11,132 bases of DNA from Dunaliella salina (lineage: Eukaryota > Chlorophyta > Chlorophyceae > Chlamydomonadales > Dunaliellaceae). Both the position numbers and the translations under genes were made by a program. Where the stretch lies: NCBI GenBank assembly GCA_002284615.2, contig MU069821.1, positions 260,267 through 271,398 of the forward strand, read 5' to 3'. Positions 1 to 7,573 of this stretch are shown piece after piece; the stretch's first letter is position 1; the number at the start of each line of letters is the position of its first letter. Under the pieces are notes generated by a model that ran no database searches, was not told where the DNA came from, and was given only the letters and a program-made list of their open reading frames with translations.

Positions 1-66
<66 letters not shown>

Positions 67-78
67 CGCGCGCGCGCG
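1..78. repeat. Compound microsatellite (TG)29(CG)10
   Basis: Positions 1-58 are uninterrupted TG dinucleotides and 59-78 are uninterrupted CG dinucleotides, followed by tgcatgcagcagc. The window starts inside the tract, so its true left end is unknown. Alternating purine-pyrimidine DNA of this kind, especially the CG part, is the classic substrate for left-handed Z-DNA. The Cys-Val and Ala-Arg open frames across it are by-products of the repeat and not genes. Confidence 0.98.
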
Positions 79-412
79 TGCATGCAGCAGCACGGTACCT
101 TCTCGAGGAATATTCTTTTGATTTGCAACACATCAATGTGGTCAAAGGGTATCCAACAGTGGACGTGGGCAAAAAAATGCATGGAGCTGTGATGACTCAC
201 ACATGATGAGTGCCGCAGGTTTTTAAACAGAGACAACAGTTTTCTGAACATGCAAATGAAGAGGCCTGCCAAGGCCTGCTGGCTGGTCGCGGAACGTGCA
301 CTTGTTGCACATCCTTGAGCATTAATATTAAAAAACATCAACTCAACCTGACTTGCTACGGGCATACTATAACTGTGAAAGTGTGTAACTCATTGTGACT
401 GGCACTATTGAT
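79..412. other. Unassigned spacer, no gene seen
   Basis: This is unique-looking sequence between the compound microsatellite and the 12-bp minisatellite. Only short open frames cross it, without similarity I can recognise. No tRNA-like fold, polyadenylation signal or repeat was noticed. A TAA at 386-388 closes the frame that is open through the minisatellite downstream. That frame has no ATG of its own before the repeats begin. Confidence 0.5.
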
Positions 413-724
413 CCTAGTGCACCTCCTAGTCCATCTCCCAGTGCATCTCCCAGCGCATCTCCCAGTGCATCAACTAGTGCATCAACTAGTGCATCAACTA
501 GTGCATCTCCTAGTGCATCAACTAGTGCATTTCCTAGTGCACCTCCTAGTGCACCTCCTAGTGCATCTCCCAGTGCACCTCCCAGTGCATCTCCTAGTGC
601 ATCTCCTAGTGCATCAACTAGTGCATCTCCTAGTGCACCTCCTAGTGCACCTCCTAGTGCATCTCCTAGTGCATCTCCTAGTGCATCTCCTAGTGCACCT
701 CCCAGTGCATCTCCTAGTGCGCAA
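413..724 (+). repeat. 12-bp minisatellite, 26 copies, open as a Pro-Ser-Ala-Ser repeat
   Basis: There are 26 contiguous units of consensus CCTAGTGCATCT with no indel. Read on the plus strand this gives (P/T)-S-A-(S/P) repeats inside an open frame from 395 (GTG, no ATG) to a TGA at 806-808. The tail after the repeats is AQPAAQAAQPAALPCLFDIR and continues basic, ending KKTTKV. Variants are often synonymous in this frame: CCT/CCC in six units, TCT/TCA in five, AGT/AGC and GCA/GCG once each. The rest are mainly Pro/Thr and Ser/Pro swaps, with one Ala to Pro and one Ser to Phe. Such Pro/Ser repeats resemble hydroxyproline-rich cell-wall glycoprotein linkers of green algae, which is a compositional likeness only. 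The frame could be a terminal exon. Because 12 is a multiple of three, other frames also stay open, including an Ala-Leu-Gly-Asp frame on the minus strand, so openness alone proves little. Tandem TGTAA signals lie about 450 bp downstream at 1257-1261 and 1265-1269. Confidence 0.95.
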
Positions 725-966
725 CCAGCAGCACAAGCAGCACAGCCTGCGGCATTGCCATGTCTCTTTGACATACGGTTTCGGATGAAGAAGACAACCA
801 AAGTATGACGTTGGGGTATCAAAATGGATTAAAAGTATGGGACACACAAAGGCAAGAAAGGGTTGACCAGCAGCATGCTATCAACTGCATACTGTGCGTG
901 GTTCACGGCATGCACTCCACTCCGCGTGCCTGGCAGCATGACCTGCAGCCTTAATTTGCAGCAAGC
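725..966. other. Spacer after the minisatellite, no gene seen
   Basis: The first 84 bp extend the plus-strand Pro/Ser frame to its TGA at 806-808. The remainder holds only short open frames. The sequence has several GCATG and GCAC words but no clear tandem structure until about 967. Confidence 0.4.
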
Positions 967-1112
967 AATCAGCAGTGCACTGATCGTTGCTAGTTGGCAC
1001 TCCTGAAATAAGACCCAGCCAAGTAATCTATGGATTGAGCTTGGCTTTGCAGTCCACAATCAGCAGCAAATTGAGTGCTATTAATTGGCACCGGTAACAA
1101 GACCCAAGCCAT
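967..1112. repeat. Two diverged copies of a unit of about 91 bp
   Basis: AATCAGCAG at 967 recurs at 1058. TTGGCAC at 994 recurs at 1085. AGACCCA at 1011 recurs at 1100. The two copies keep the order of these words and a spacing of 89-91 bp, with many substitutions between them. No coding frame is shared, since 91 is not a multiple of three. This is probably an old tandem duplication. Confidence 0.75.
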
Positions 1113-1574
1113 GGCTCAGCCAACCAAGCCATGGTACTCCTGGAGTTAAACCTGGCCCTCAAATTAGAGGGCTATGAACTTCTATGTTCTATGAACTTTT
1201 TTCTTTTTATGAACAGGCTAGCAGTCAGTCGATTCGACTGGAGGCCTCCTTTTACTTGTAATCTTGTAACCTCAAGTCAGAGGCCCAGCGGACAAGTCCT
1301 GGCCGAGTCCTGGCTTGAGCTTGAGCTTGTGCTGCTCCCTGTCTGGAAGCCCTGATTTCAAGCACGCAGAGCGAACACCTGAACGTACCCATTGTGGAAT
1401 TTTTGTTTGCCCACGGCTTACCTGAGCCGCGGCATCAGCTTGCGCTGCTCTGGCTGGAACTCCCAAAAACCCTGCACACACGTGCCAGTACAACAAAATA
1501 ACACCTGGTTACACTAAGTTGAGTGTGTCAACAGTTGCACCACGTTGCACTCCATCAAGTTAAACAGATGCACT
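1113..1574. other. Spacer with short local duplications, no gene seen
   Basis: The segment contains a small AT-rich repeat of TATGAACTT (three related copies between about 1170 and 1215) and doublets such as GTCCTGGC near 1295-1312. TGTAA occurs twice at 1257-1261 and 1265-1269. That word is the polyadenylation signal of chlorophyte algae and could serve a plus-strand transcript ending here. No convincing exon was found on either strand. Confidence 0.4.
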
Positions 1575-2440
1575 GGGGTGTGCTTTGTCCAGTGTCGACA
1601 GGCGCACTGGGCCGCGCCGAGTCTCATTTCAGCATGTGCACCAAGCTGCACTAATCCAAGCGCCAGCTGACACACTGGCTGCACTCAGGTTTCAACAGAT
1701 GCAACAGGCTGCACCAGGCTGCACCACCAGGCTGCACCACCAAGCTGCACCACCAGGCTGCACCACCAGGCTGCACTGAGGTTTCAACAGATGCAGCAGG
1801 GTGTGCTTTCTCCGGTGTCGACAGGCGCACTGGCCATGCGGAGTCTCATTTCAGCATGTGCACCAAGCCGCACTAATCCAAGCGTCAACTGACACACTGG
1901 CTGCACTCAGGTTTCAACAGATGCAGCAGGCTGCACCAGGCTGCACCACAAGGCTGCACCACCAAGCTGCACCACCAGGCTGTACCAGGCTGCACTCAGG
2001 TTTCAACAGATGCAGCAGGGTGCGCTTTCTTCAGTGCCAACAGGCGCACCGGGCCGCGCCAAGTCAAGTTTCAACGAGCGCACCAAGCTGCACGAACCCA
2101 AGCATCAACAGACTCAGGGGGCTGCACTAAGTCAGGTACCAACAGACGATCTGGGTGTGCTAAACTTAGGTGACGCAGCGGAGTGCGCTTTCTTTAGTGT
2201 CAACAGACGAAGCACTGTGCTGCACCAAACCTTGCTTCAATAAATGCACCAAGCTGCACCTTCCCAAGCGTCAACAGACACACGGGGCAGCACTAAGTCA
2301 GGTGCCAACAGGCGCACCGGGCCGCGCCAAGTCGAGTTTCAACGTTTCAAACCTTGCTTCAATAAGTGCACCAAGGTCCACTTTCCCAAGCGTCAACAGT
2401 CCCAAACTTGCTGCACTGATCAACTGTCAGTGAATGCCAG
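1575..2440. repeat. Nested satellite: large units of 223, 219, 164 and 104 bp, with a 12-bp inner repeat
   Basis: The anchor GTGTCGACAGGCGCAC and its variants starts at 1592, 1815, 2034, 2198 and 2302, giving spacings of 223, 219, 164 and 104 bp. A half-unit anchor, GTACCAACAGACG, lies near 2136, so the basal unit is close to 102 bp. The first two large units also contain an inner 12-bp run of CAGGCTGCACCA (about 1708-1775 and 1928-1996), bracketed by copies of TTTCAACAGATGCAGCAGG. The 2280-2345 stretch repeats 2013-2075 closely (AACAGGCGCACCGGGCCGCG). Open frames cross the array, but successive units are read in different frames, since 223, 164 and 104 are not multiples of three. I treat it as non-coding satellite. 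Confidence 0.9.
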
Positions 2441-2525
2441 TGAGGGGGAAGGTGCATGGGCTGGTGCACTCGAAGACCACGCACGGACAAGCTGCAGGCT
2501 TGGGGCAGGCCAATAGCCCCATGTG

Positions 2526-3065
2526 CTCCAATTGAAGCAGTCAAACGTGCTCCAAGGCAGTCGAATCAAGTCCAGACGAGTCTCTTTACGAGGTAGCAAA
2601 GTACAGATCCTGTAGCCTGGTCAAATGTGCTCCTAAACAAACTGTTTGCCTCATTCTGTCGAATGTTTACAGTCACACATGCAAAACCGCAGTGCACCAA
2701 TTGACGCAGTCAAGTGTGCTCCTAAGCAGTCAAGCATTTGCCCAAGGACAGTCACATGCTTTCCTTGCAGCTGTCAAGTGCAGTCCTGCCCAGTCTAATG
2801 TTTGCAAGGTTTGTTGCCAAATACATTGGCTGTCGCATGCGCCACAGTCAAATGTTTGCCTTGCGCTGTTAAACATTTACGGTCACATATGCTCCAAGTG
2901 ACACAGTCGAGTGTGCTCTAAAGCAGTCAAGCATTTGCCTCGGAGCAGTCACTTTTTTGCCTTGGAGCATTGAATCAAGTTCCGAAGCAGTCAAACATTT
3001 GCTTCATGCCGCCAAATGTCAGGAGTCACAAGCGCTCCGAGTGACGCAGTCAAATGTTTCTGCTG
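2526..3065. repeat. Decayed tandem array with a basal motif of about 21 bp
   Basis: The motif GCAGTCAAATGTTTGCC, with substitutions, recurs at about 2538, 2706, 2726, 2748, 2770, 2790, 2844, 2923, 2986 and 3046. Neighbouring copies in the best preserved part (2706-2790) are 20-22 bp apart. A longer phrase of the type GCTCCAATTGAAGCAGTC marks 2526, 2694, 2890 and 3034, suggesting an older higher-order unit. The array is strongly diverged and contains indels. It has no sustained open frame and I infer no coding function. Confidence 0.75.
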
Positions 3066-4136
3066 AGAGGAAAAGAGGTCCAAGTTGTATTTTTACGAGG
3101 GCCACCAAGAGCACGGAAGCACAAATCCTGCTGCCCAGCCACCCATGCGGTGGCGGCCTGCATGAAACTGCCTCTGCACAGGAGTGGCCAGCTCCGAACA
3201 TGCACCCCAAACGCATCAACCAAATTCATGGCGGAAAAGTGGGACTGCATAACATACATTGTGGGTGGGAGAAGGGGGATTGGCCAGCCTTCAGCTATGC
3301 TCAGGCTCTGCATGGTGCTTCGTGCGCTAACAAAATGTGTTTCATCCTGATTGAAAATCCTACCAGCGTTTAAAACCGGAGATAGTGTTTTACTAAGAAA
3401 CAATTTGGGTGGTCCATGAGCTGATCTGATTGGCCTAAGCATCAGGCCATTGGCAGCAGGGTAGCAGAGCCCATCAAATTAAAGCGACACAGCTCAGCAT
3501 GGCCGCACTGAGGTATCCTGGTCTTCTCTTGAGGAGGTTGAAAGTAGACCTTCAGGCATCATCTACTGAGTAACGCAGCCTTGCACGGCAGAGCCTCTCT
3601 TTTCGCGGCAGAAGGGTGCAAGGTCTGCGCTTGGCCTTGAATGACCGCAGGACTTTGATCATGGCAGGAGAGAGCATGCCATGGCCCAAGAGAGCACAGC
3701 TTGAGGGTCATGTGGCCTGTTAGCGTGCCTGGCCTGAGCATCCTCTGTGCTTGGACCGTGAAGTTGAAATATGCTGGAATCAAAGCAGGAGGATGGATAC
3801 GTTGAGCCAAGAAAAGCAAATGATGTGAGAAGCATGGCCATAGCCATGGCGATGGAGGCATCACGCTGAAATACGCAGCCCAGCATAGCCAAGCAACACA
3901 ACCAGCATGGCTAAGCAACACTTCCTTCTTATAGGGAGCCAGCCCAGCGCGGTTGGGCAATGCATTCCATCACGATCCATTAAGCTTATACCTCCACAAA
4001 ACCTCGCTTCCGCTCCCCTCCTCCACCCTTGTGGGATGACTCGTTACAAAGTACCGTTTCTGCAATACTTTGCTGGCACTTTCACGTATGGGGACCTGGT
4101 CAATCCCACACCATGATTACCAGTTTTATGTACTCA
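3066..4136. other. About 1.07 kb without a recognised gene
   Basis: Open frames of up to about 130 codons exist on both strands, for example minus strand 3559-3960 and 3050-3442. Their translations are rich in Cys, His and Trp, have no recognisable domain and overlap each other, so I regard them as chance. A short local duplication is visible at 3890-3920 (CAGCATAGCCAAGCAACAC then CAGCATGGCTAAGCAACAC). On the minus strand TGTAA (plus-strand TTACA at 4044-4048) is the nearest chlorophyte-type polyadenylation signal downstream of the gene candidate at 4633-6279. Confidence 0.45.
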
Positions 4137-4150
4137 CCCCCCCCCCCCCC
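4137..4150. repeat. Homopolymer C14
   Basis: Fourteen consecutive C residues are followed by ttccctcccc, making a pyrimidine-only stretch of about 24 bases. The minus strand carries the G-run and might form a G-quadruplex-like structure. The exact length could be a sequencing uncertainty, as homopolymers often are. Confidence 0.9.
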
Positions 4151-4311
4151 TTCCCTCCCCACGCTCCCAATTCACCACACGGGGACGCCTGGTCTACCGT
4201 TCTCCAGTGTCATTGGCTTTGTATGAGGTGTCCTGCAACTTTTTTGCACTAACTTTCTACCCTTGGCAAAGCAGAGGAAAAAGAGTGAATCGGCCAGATC
4301 CTGTCAATCAT

Positions 4312-4389
4312 TCACAGGCGCATCCGAACCACCATTCCCATTGCCATGGAGTTGTGTTTCACGGCAATTTCCACGCCTCCATGCCACCT
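4312..4389 (-). other. Speculative last exon of the minus-strand gene
   Basis: On the minus strand the word ctgctgcag (AG ending at 4390) could be a splice acceptor. Directly after it the sequence is open for 25 codons to a TGA at 4312-4314, beginning RWHGGVEIAVKHNS. If the donor at 4641 (AAG|GTGTGT) were used, the intron would be 252 bp and the reading phase would match (phase 0). The phrase WHGGVEIAVK vaguely resembles the strand pair around the catalytic Lys of protein kinases, but nothing after it supports a kinase fold. The upstream part of the supposed intron has only a weak pyrimidine tract. Treat this as a hypothesis only. Confidence 0.15.
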
Positions 4390-4632
4390 CTGCAGCAGCC
4401 AAACATTTTTTTTAAATAATGCAGACCCACATGCGCTGTACTTGCTGAGAGCTCTGCACACTGAGGACTCTACACAATTGTAAAGGCACCACCTGGGGTG
4501 AGGCCACGGTCTCTCAAGGTGTGCTGGAGCAGCAAACATTCAATCCTAAAATGCTTTTGAACAGAATCAGGAGGATGACAAACATCAAAGCAAATTCAAG
4601 TTTCTTTTGTGCTTCAGCCTCGGAACATACTC

Positions 4633-6279
4633 TTAACACACCTTGAGCACATCAGGCGCAAAGTCGTCCCTCGAAAAAGGGGATCCCCTGCGTGTGGTAC
4701 TCCACCTTGGCGTGAGGCGACGCCGTGGCTGCTGTTGCTGCTGGTGTTGCTCCTGCTGCTGCTGTGGCTGCTCTTGCTCCGGGCCTCGCTGCAGGTGCTG
4801 CTGCTGCTGTTGCTGCTGATCCTGCTGATGCTGCCGTTGCTGCGGCTCTTGCTGCTGTTGCTGCCGCGCTTGCTGTCGCTCTTGTTGCTGCTGCAAGACC
4901 CTCTCCTCCACACTACTTGGATGGCCGTACTCAGCCATACCACGCACCACGCTGCCTGCTGCGAGGTCAACCATGCCTTCTCCTCTTGAACCATCAGCTG
5001 CAGGAGCATCCCCGCTGCCAGTCCTGCTCCCGCCCCCTGTCTGCTCCCGGATTGCGGCTCGCCATTGTGCGCCGTTCACCATGCCTCCTTGGCCCTCATT
5101 GGCCGCATCCACTTGCTGCCTCCACTCCTCAAACCAGTGCCCATTCGAGTCTTCTCTGGCAGATACAGCAGCTGCTGCTGCACCACCAGCACCACCTTCT
5201 GGACCAGGAGCATTGAGAGTACCAGGAGCAGAAGCAGCAGGAGCAGCTGCAGCTGGACCATCACCACCACTGTCTTCACCACTGCCAGCATCTCCATCTT
5301 GGCGCCTGCCATTTTGACCACAGCCTCCACTATTGCCACCTTGGGCAGGAGCATTAAAAGCCAAAGGAGCAGCAGCAGCAGTTGCAGCTGCCGCTGGGCC
5401 ATCACCATCAAGCCCACCTGCTGGCAGCGGAGGTGGCAGAGGTGCTGTAGTGGGTGCTGCTAGTCGTGGCGCGCCTGCTCCTGAGTCACCTGTCGCTTGT
5501 GATGGCGGTCCTGCTGCTGATGCTGCTGCTGTTGATGATGGTGATGGTGGTGGTGGTGGTGGTGTAGCAGCAGCCCCTGCATTTTCTGCTGCACTTGTCC
5601 CTCCTGTCACCGATGCTGCTGGGGACACAGAAGGGGGCCCTGCAGGCAGCGCCACAGGGACTCCAGGCACACGCGCCGCATCTGCATCAGTTGACGCTCC
5701 CTCTGCACGATGCCTTGCAACATATTCTCCAACAGCTTCTGCCACGGCTTCCGGACCATCTTCTGCGATGGCTTCTGCGATGGCGCGTTCGATGCCCTCT
5801 GTAACAGCTTCAGCGACAGCCTCCCTGGCGGATAAAGGATGGGCAAGGGGGCCTGCTGCTGGCGTCAAAGGGGCTCCAGGTGCATCCGCACCGGCATCTG
5901 CTGCTGCTGCTACTGTTGCCCGCCGCTGTGAACCTGCTTCTCCTGCAGCTTCAGGCAGCGCTGCAACAGCTGCTGCAGGTGCATCTGCTGCTGCTGCTGC
6001 TGCTGCACCTGTTGCTGGTCGTTGTGCGCCTGTTCCTTCAGCTGGTCCTGGCAGCGCTGCGACAGCTGCTGCAGGTGCCTCAGCCCTTGGAGGAGCTCCA
6101 CCCAGCAGCTGCCAGATGGGCCGCCTCCTGATTTCCCTGGTCCTGCAGCGCAAGAGGCAATTTTTGGTGCACCTCTTTCTAAACCAACCAAAACCAAACC
6201 TCCTTGCAAAACCACCCAAAGCCAAAATGGCTGCCTCCTGACCACCCTGCAATGCGCGGGGCAATTTTTGGCACACCAT
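4633..6279 (-). CDS. Ala/Pro/Gln-rich low-complexity protein or exon, unknown function
   Basis: This is a 548-residue open frame from ATG at 6279 to TAA at 4633-4635; I recognise no family. Residues 1-46 are basic and aromatic and overlap a DNA duplication. Residues 67-134 hold two Ala-rich repeats (PAAAVAALP core, about 33 residues each). Residues 151-187 form a likely amphipathic helix with EAVAEAV at 153-159 and 177-183. A PPPPPP linker lies near 240. Two GDGPAAAA...NAP...GG repeats lie at about 288-318 and 335-366. The only fold-like stretch begins HWFEEWRQQVDAANEGQ at 381 and runs to about 413. Residues 463-517 are Gln-rich, followed by a basic tail. DNA copies of the EAVAEAV repeat differ only at synonymous third positions, which favours this frame over the overlapping antisense frame. 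A TGA lies 9 bp before the ATG. The true 5' end may instead be a splice acceptor at 6143 (ctgcag, exon from 6142). At the 3' end AAG|GTGTGT at 4641 is a good donor just before the stop. Nuclear or scaffold roles are possible for such proteins but not shown. Confidence 0.55.
   Translation of the reverse strand: MVCQKLPRALQGGQEAAILALGGFARRFGFGWFRKRCTKNCLLRCRTREIRRRPIWQLLGGAPPRAEAPAAAVAALPGPAEGTGAQRPATGAAAAAAADAPAAAVAALPEAAGEAGSQRRATVAAAADAGADAPGAPLTPAAGPLAHPLSAREAVAEAVTEGIERAIAEAIAEDGPEAVAEAVGEYVARHRAEGASTDADAARVPGVPVALPAGPPSVSPAASVTGGTSAAENAGAAATPPPPPPSPSSTAAASAAGPPSQATGDSGAGAPRLAAPTTAPLPPPLPAGGLDGDGPAAAATAAAAPLAFNAPAQGGNSGGCGQNGRRQDGDAGSGEDSGGDGPAAAAPAASAPGTLNAPGPEGGAGGAAAAAVSAREDSNGHWFEEWRQQVDAANEGQGGMVNGAQWRAAIREQTGGGSRTGSGDAPAADGSRGEGMVDLAAGSVVRGMAEYGHPSSVEERVLQQQQERQQARQQQQQEPQQRQHQQDQQQQQQQHLQRGPEQEQPQQQQEQHQQQQQPRRRLTPRWSTTRRGSPFSRDDFAPDVLKVC
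6123..6271. repeat. Short direct duplication, two copies about 104-110 bp apart
   Basis: GGCAATTTTTGG at 6156-6167 recurs at 6260-6271, and GCCTCCTGA at 6123-6131 recurs at 6233-6241. Between these words both copies share CCCTG and a GC-rich segment in the same order. The spacer is AAACC/CCAAA-rich. The copies differ by indels, so the offset changes from 110 to 104. The minus-strand reading frame passes through both copies in different phases, which casts doubt on the first 46 or so residues of the ORF being coding. Confidence 0.75.
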
Positions 6280-6427
6280 GCTCGGTCACATTGGCTGTAG
6301 CTGCCCAAGCATGCGAAGGCGCTTCACTCAGACGCCGTTGGAGGGGCAAGGTCATGAGTTCCTTATCTTGCATAACTAAGTGTATATTTCTCCAAACAGC
6401 ATGAACAGAATTCTATACCCGTATAAC

Positions 6428-6428
<1 letters not shown>

Positions 6429-6514
<86 letters not shown>
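6429..6514. repeat. (AC)43 microsatellite
   Basis: This is an uninterrupted 86-bp AC tract. It lies about 150 bp upstream of the ATG at 6279 of the minus-strand gene candidate, so if that start is real the tract sits in its 5' flank or an upstream intron. The Thr-His and Cys-Val open frames across it are repeat artefacts. Confidence 0.97.
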
Positions 6515-6516
<2 letters not shown>

Positions 6517-6604
6517 CAAGCATCCACATTCATCCCGTGCAGAAGCCCACCTGCCGCCTCTCATTCGGTTCCTCGGCTGAGGGATGCACAAAATGGGAAC
6601 GACG

Positions 6605-6910
6605 ACAACCTTCATGCGTGCACACAAAATCTGCAAAGCAGGAGAAGCGATTTGCACACGTCTTGATCGACCTTTACGCATGCACACAAGATTTGTAGAG
6701 CTAGGACCACAAGAGCACACCTTTTCAATCAACCTGCATGCGCCACACAAGGTCTGCAAAATCAGGAACCACATGTGCACATGCCTTCCTTGACCTTCTC
6801 ATGCGCACACAAGATCTGCAAAGCACGAACCAAGAGCGCGCCTCTTCATCGACCATCATGCGCGCACACAAGGTCTGCAAAGCATGAACCAACCATGAGT
6901 GCACAAGTGT
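6605..6910. repeat. 61-bp tandem repeat, five diverged copies
   Basis: The word CACACAAGATCTGCAAAGCA and its variants starts at 6621, 6683, 6744, 6806 and 6865, giving periods of 62, 61, 62 and 59 bp. Each unit also carries CATGCG just before this word and a phrase like TCATCGACC before that. Units differ by 10-25 percent by eye. There is no shared open frame because the period is not a multiple of three. The array directly follows the (AC)43 tract. Confidence 0.88.
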
Positions 6911-7178
6911 TTATCACACGATGAGCAAGGACATTCACACGGAGAGCACCTCAAAGTGGTGCTCTGCGGGATGTAGGATGTAAAGTTGTGGTGCAGGCAG
7001 GAGGGTGGAAAAAAAGTAATGGACGTCACGTCAAATATCTATATACCAATCGATAGCTGTCAATTTGAGGATTTCAAATACATGGTTCTTATAAGGATCA
7101 CTACTTGACATCCAAAAGTTATGCTTTGCCACCCTTGTGATGCAGGCATGAGAAAGCACACACGGTAGAAGGAAAAGT
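6911..7178. other. Spacer, no gene seen
   Basis: This is unique-looking sequence between two repeat blocks, somewhat AT-rich around 7010-7090. No credible exon, RNA gene or signal was identified. Confidence 0.4.
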
Positions 7179-7242
7179 ATGGCGTTGACTTGAAGTTCAT
7201 GGTGAGCCATACGGCGTTGACTTGAAGTTCATGGTGAGCCAA
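7179..7242. repeat. 32-bp direct tandem duplication
   Basis: GGCGTTGACTTGAAGTTCAT at 7181-7200 recurs at 7213-7232, and both copies continue GGTGAGCCA. The copies are almost identical, with one or two differences at the unit edges, indicating a recent duplication. The repeated GTGAGC contains a splice-donor-like word, but no exon is evident around it. Confidence 0.95.
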
Positions 7243-7573
7243 AGGCGGGTGCTTCCAGGCCTACTTGCGGGAAGCCTGACAAACTGAATCCTATTTTCCC
7301 TAAGCCCTGTCGCCACGGATCACACAAAAAGGGGATACACACTGAACCTACCATTCAGTCATTGTCTACCACTCAAAAAAATCATATGAACTTATTATTT
7401 GATCCATTGACTGTGTGCCTCTGAGAGAATTAAGTGGCAGCTGTGTGCAGCCGCAGGCAAAAAGGGCCTGGTCCATTCTACGGGACTTACAGCTTGTGCA
7501 GGTTGAACACACTTTGTAAGGAGGCGACCAAAAACTCGCACATTTGAGACACCTTAGGCGCCTTGCCAGCCCA
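7243..7573. other. Spacer, no gene seen
   Basis: There are no repeats of note. Minus-strand open sequence continues here from the 30-bp array (frame 7366-7887, ending in FFEW) but without an ATG. It is Cys-rich and matches nothing I recognise. Confidence 0.35.

Noticed and set aside
1585..2516. Chain of overlapping open frames with Gln/Ala/His-rich products
   Set aside because: They follow the satellite units, switch frame between units and have no ATG-led structure with a conserved tail.
4312..4389. Protein kinase domain (GVEIAVK phrase)
   Set aside because: Only about ten residues resemble the region around the catalytic Lys. There is no Gly-rich loop before it and no HRD or DFG motif after it on the same strand, so no kinase is called.
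4609..5216. Plus-strand Leu-rich and Ala-rich open frames opposite the Gln-rich region
   Set aside because: CTG/TTG runs on the plus strand automatically give poly-Leu or poly-Ala. They are shadows of the Gln codons on the minus strand, not membrane proteins.
5333..6241. Plus-strand Ala-rich open frame of 302 codons
   Set aside because: It is antisense to the longer minus-strand ORF and Ala-rich for the trivial reason that GCN and NGC triplets complement each other. The repeat-pair codon pattern favours the minus strand.
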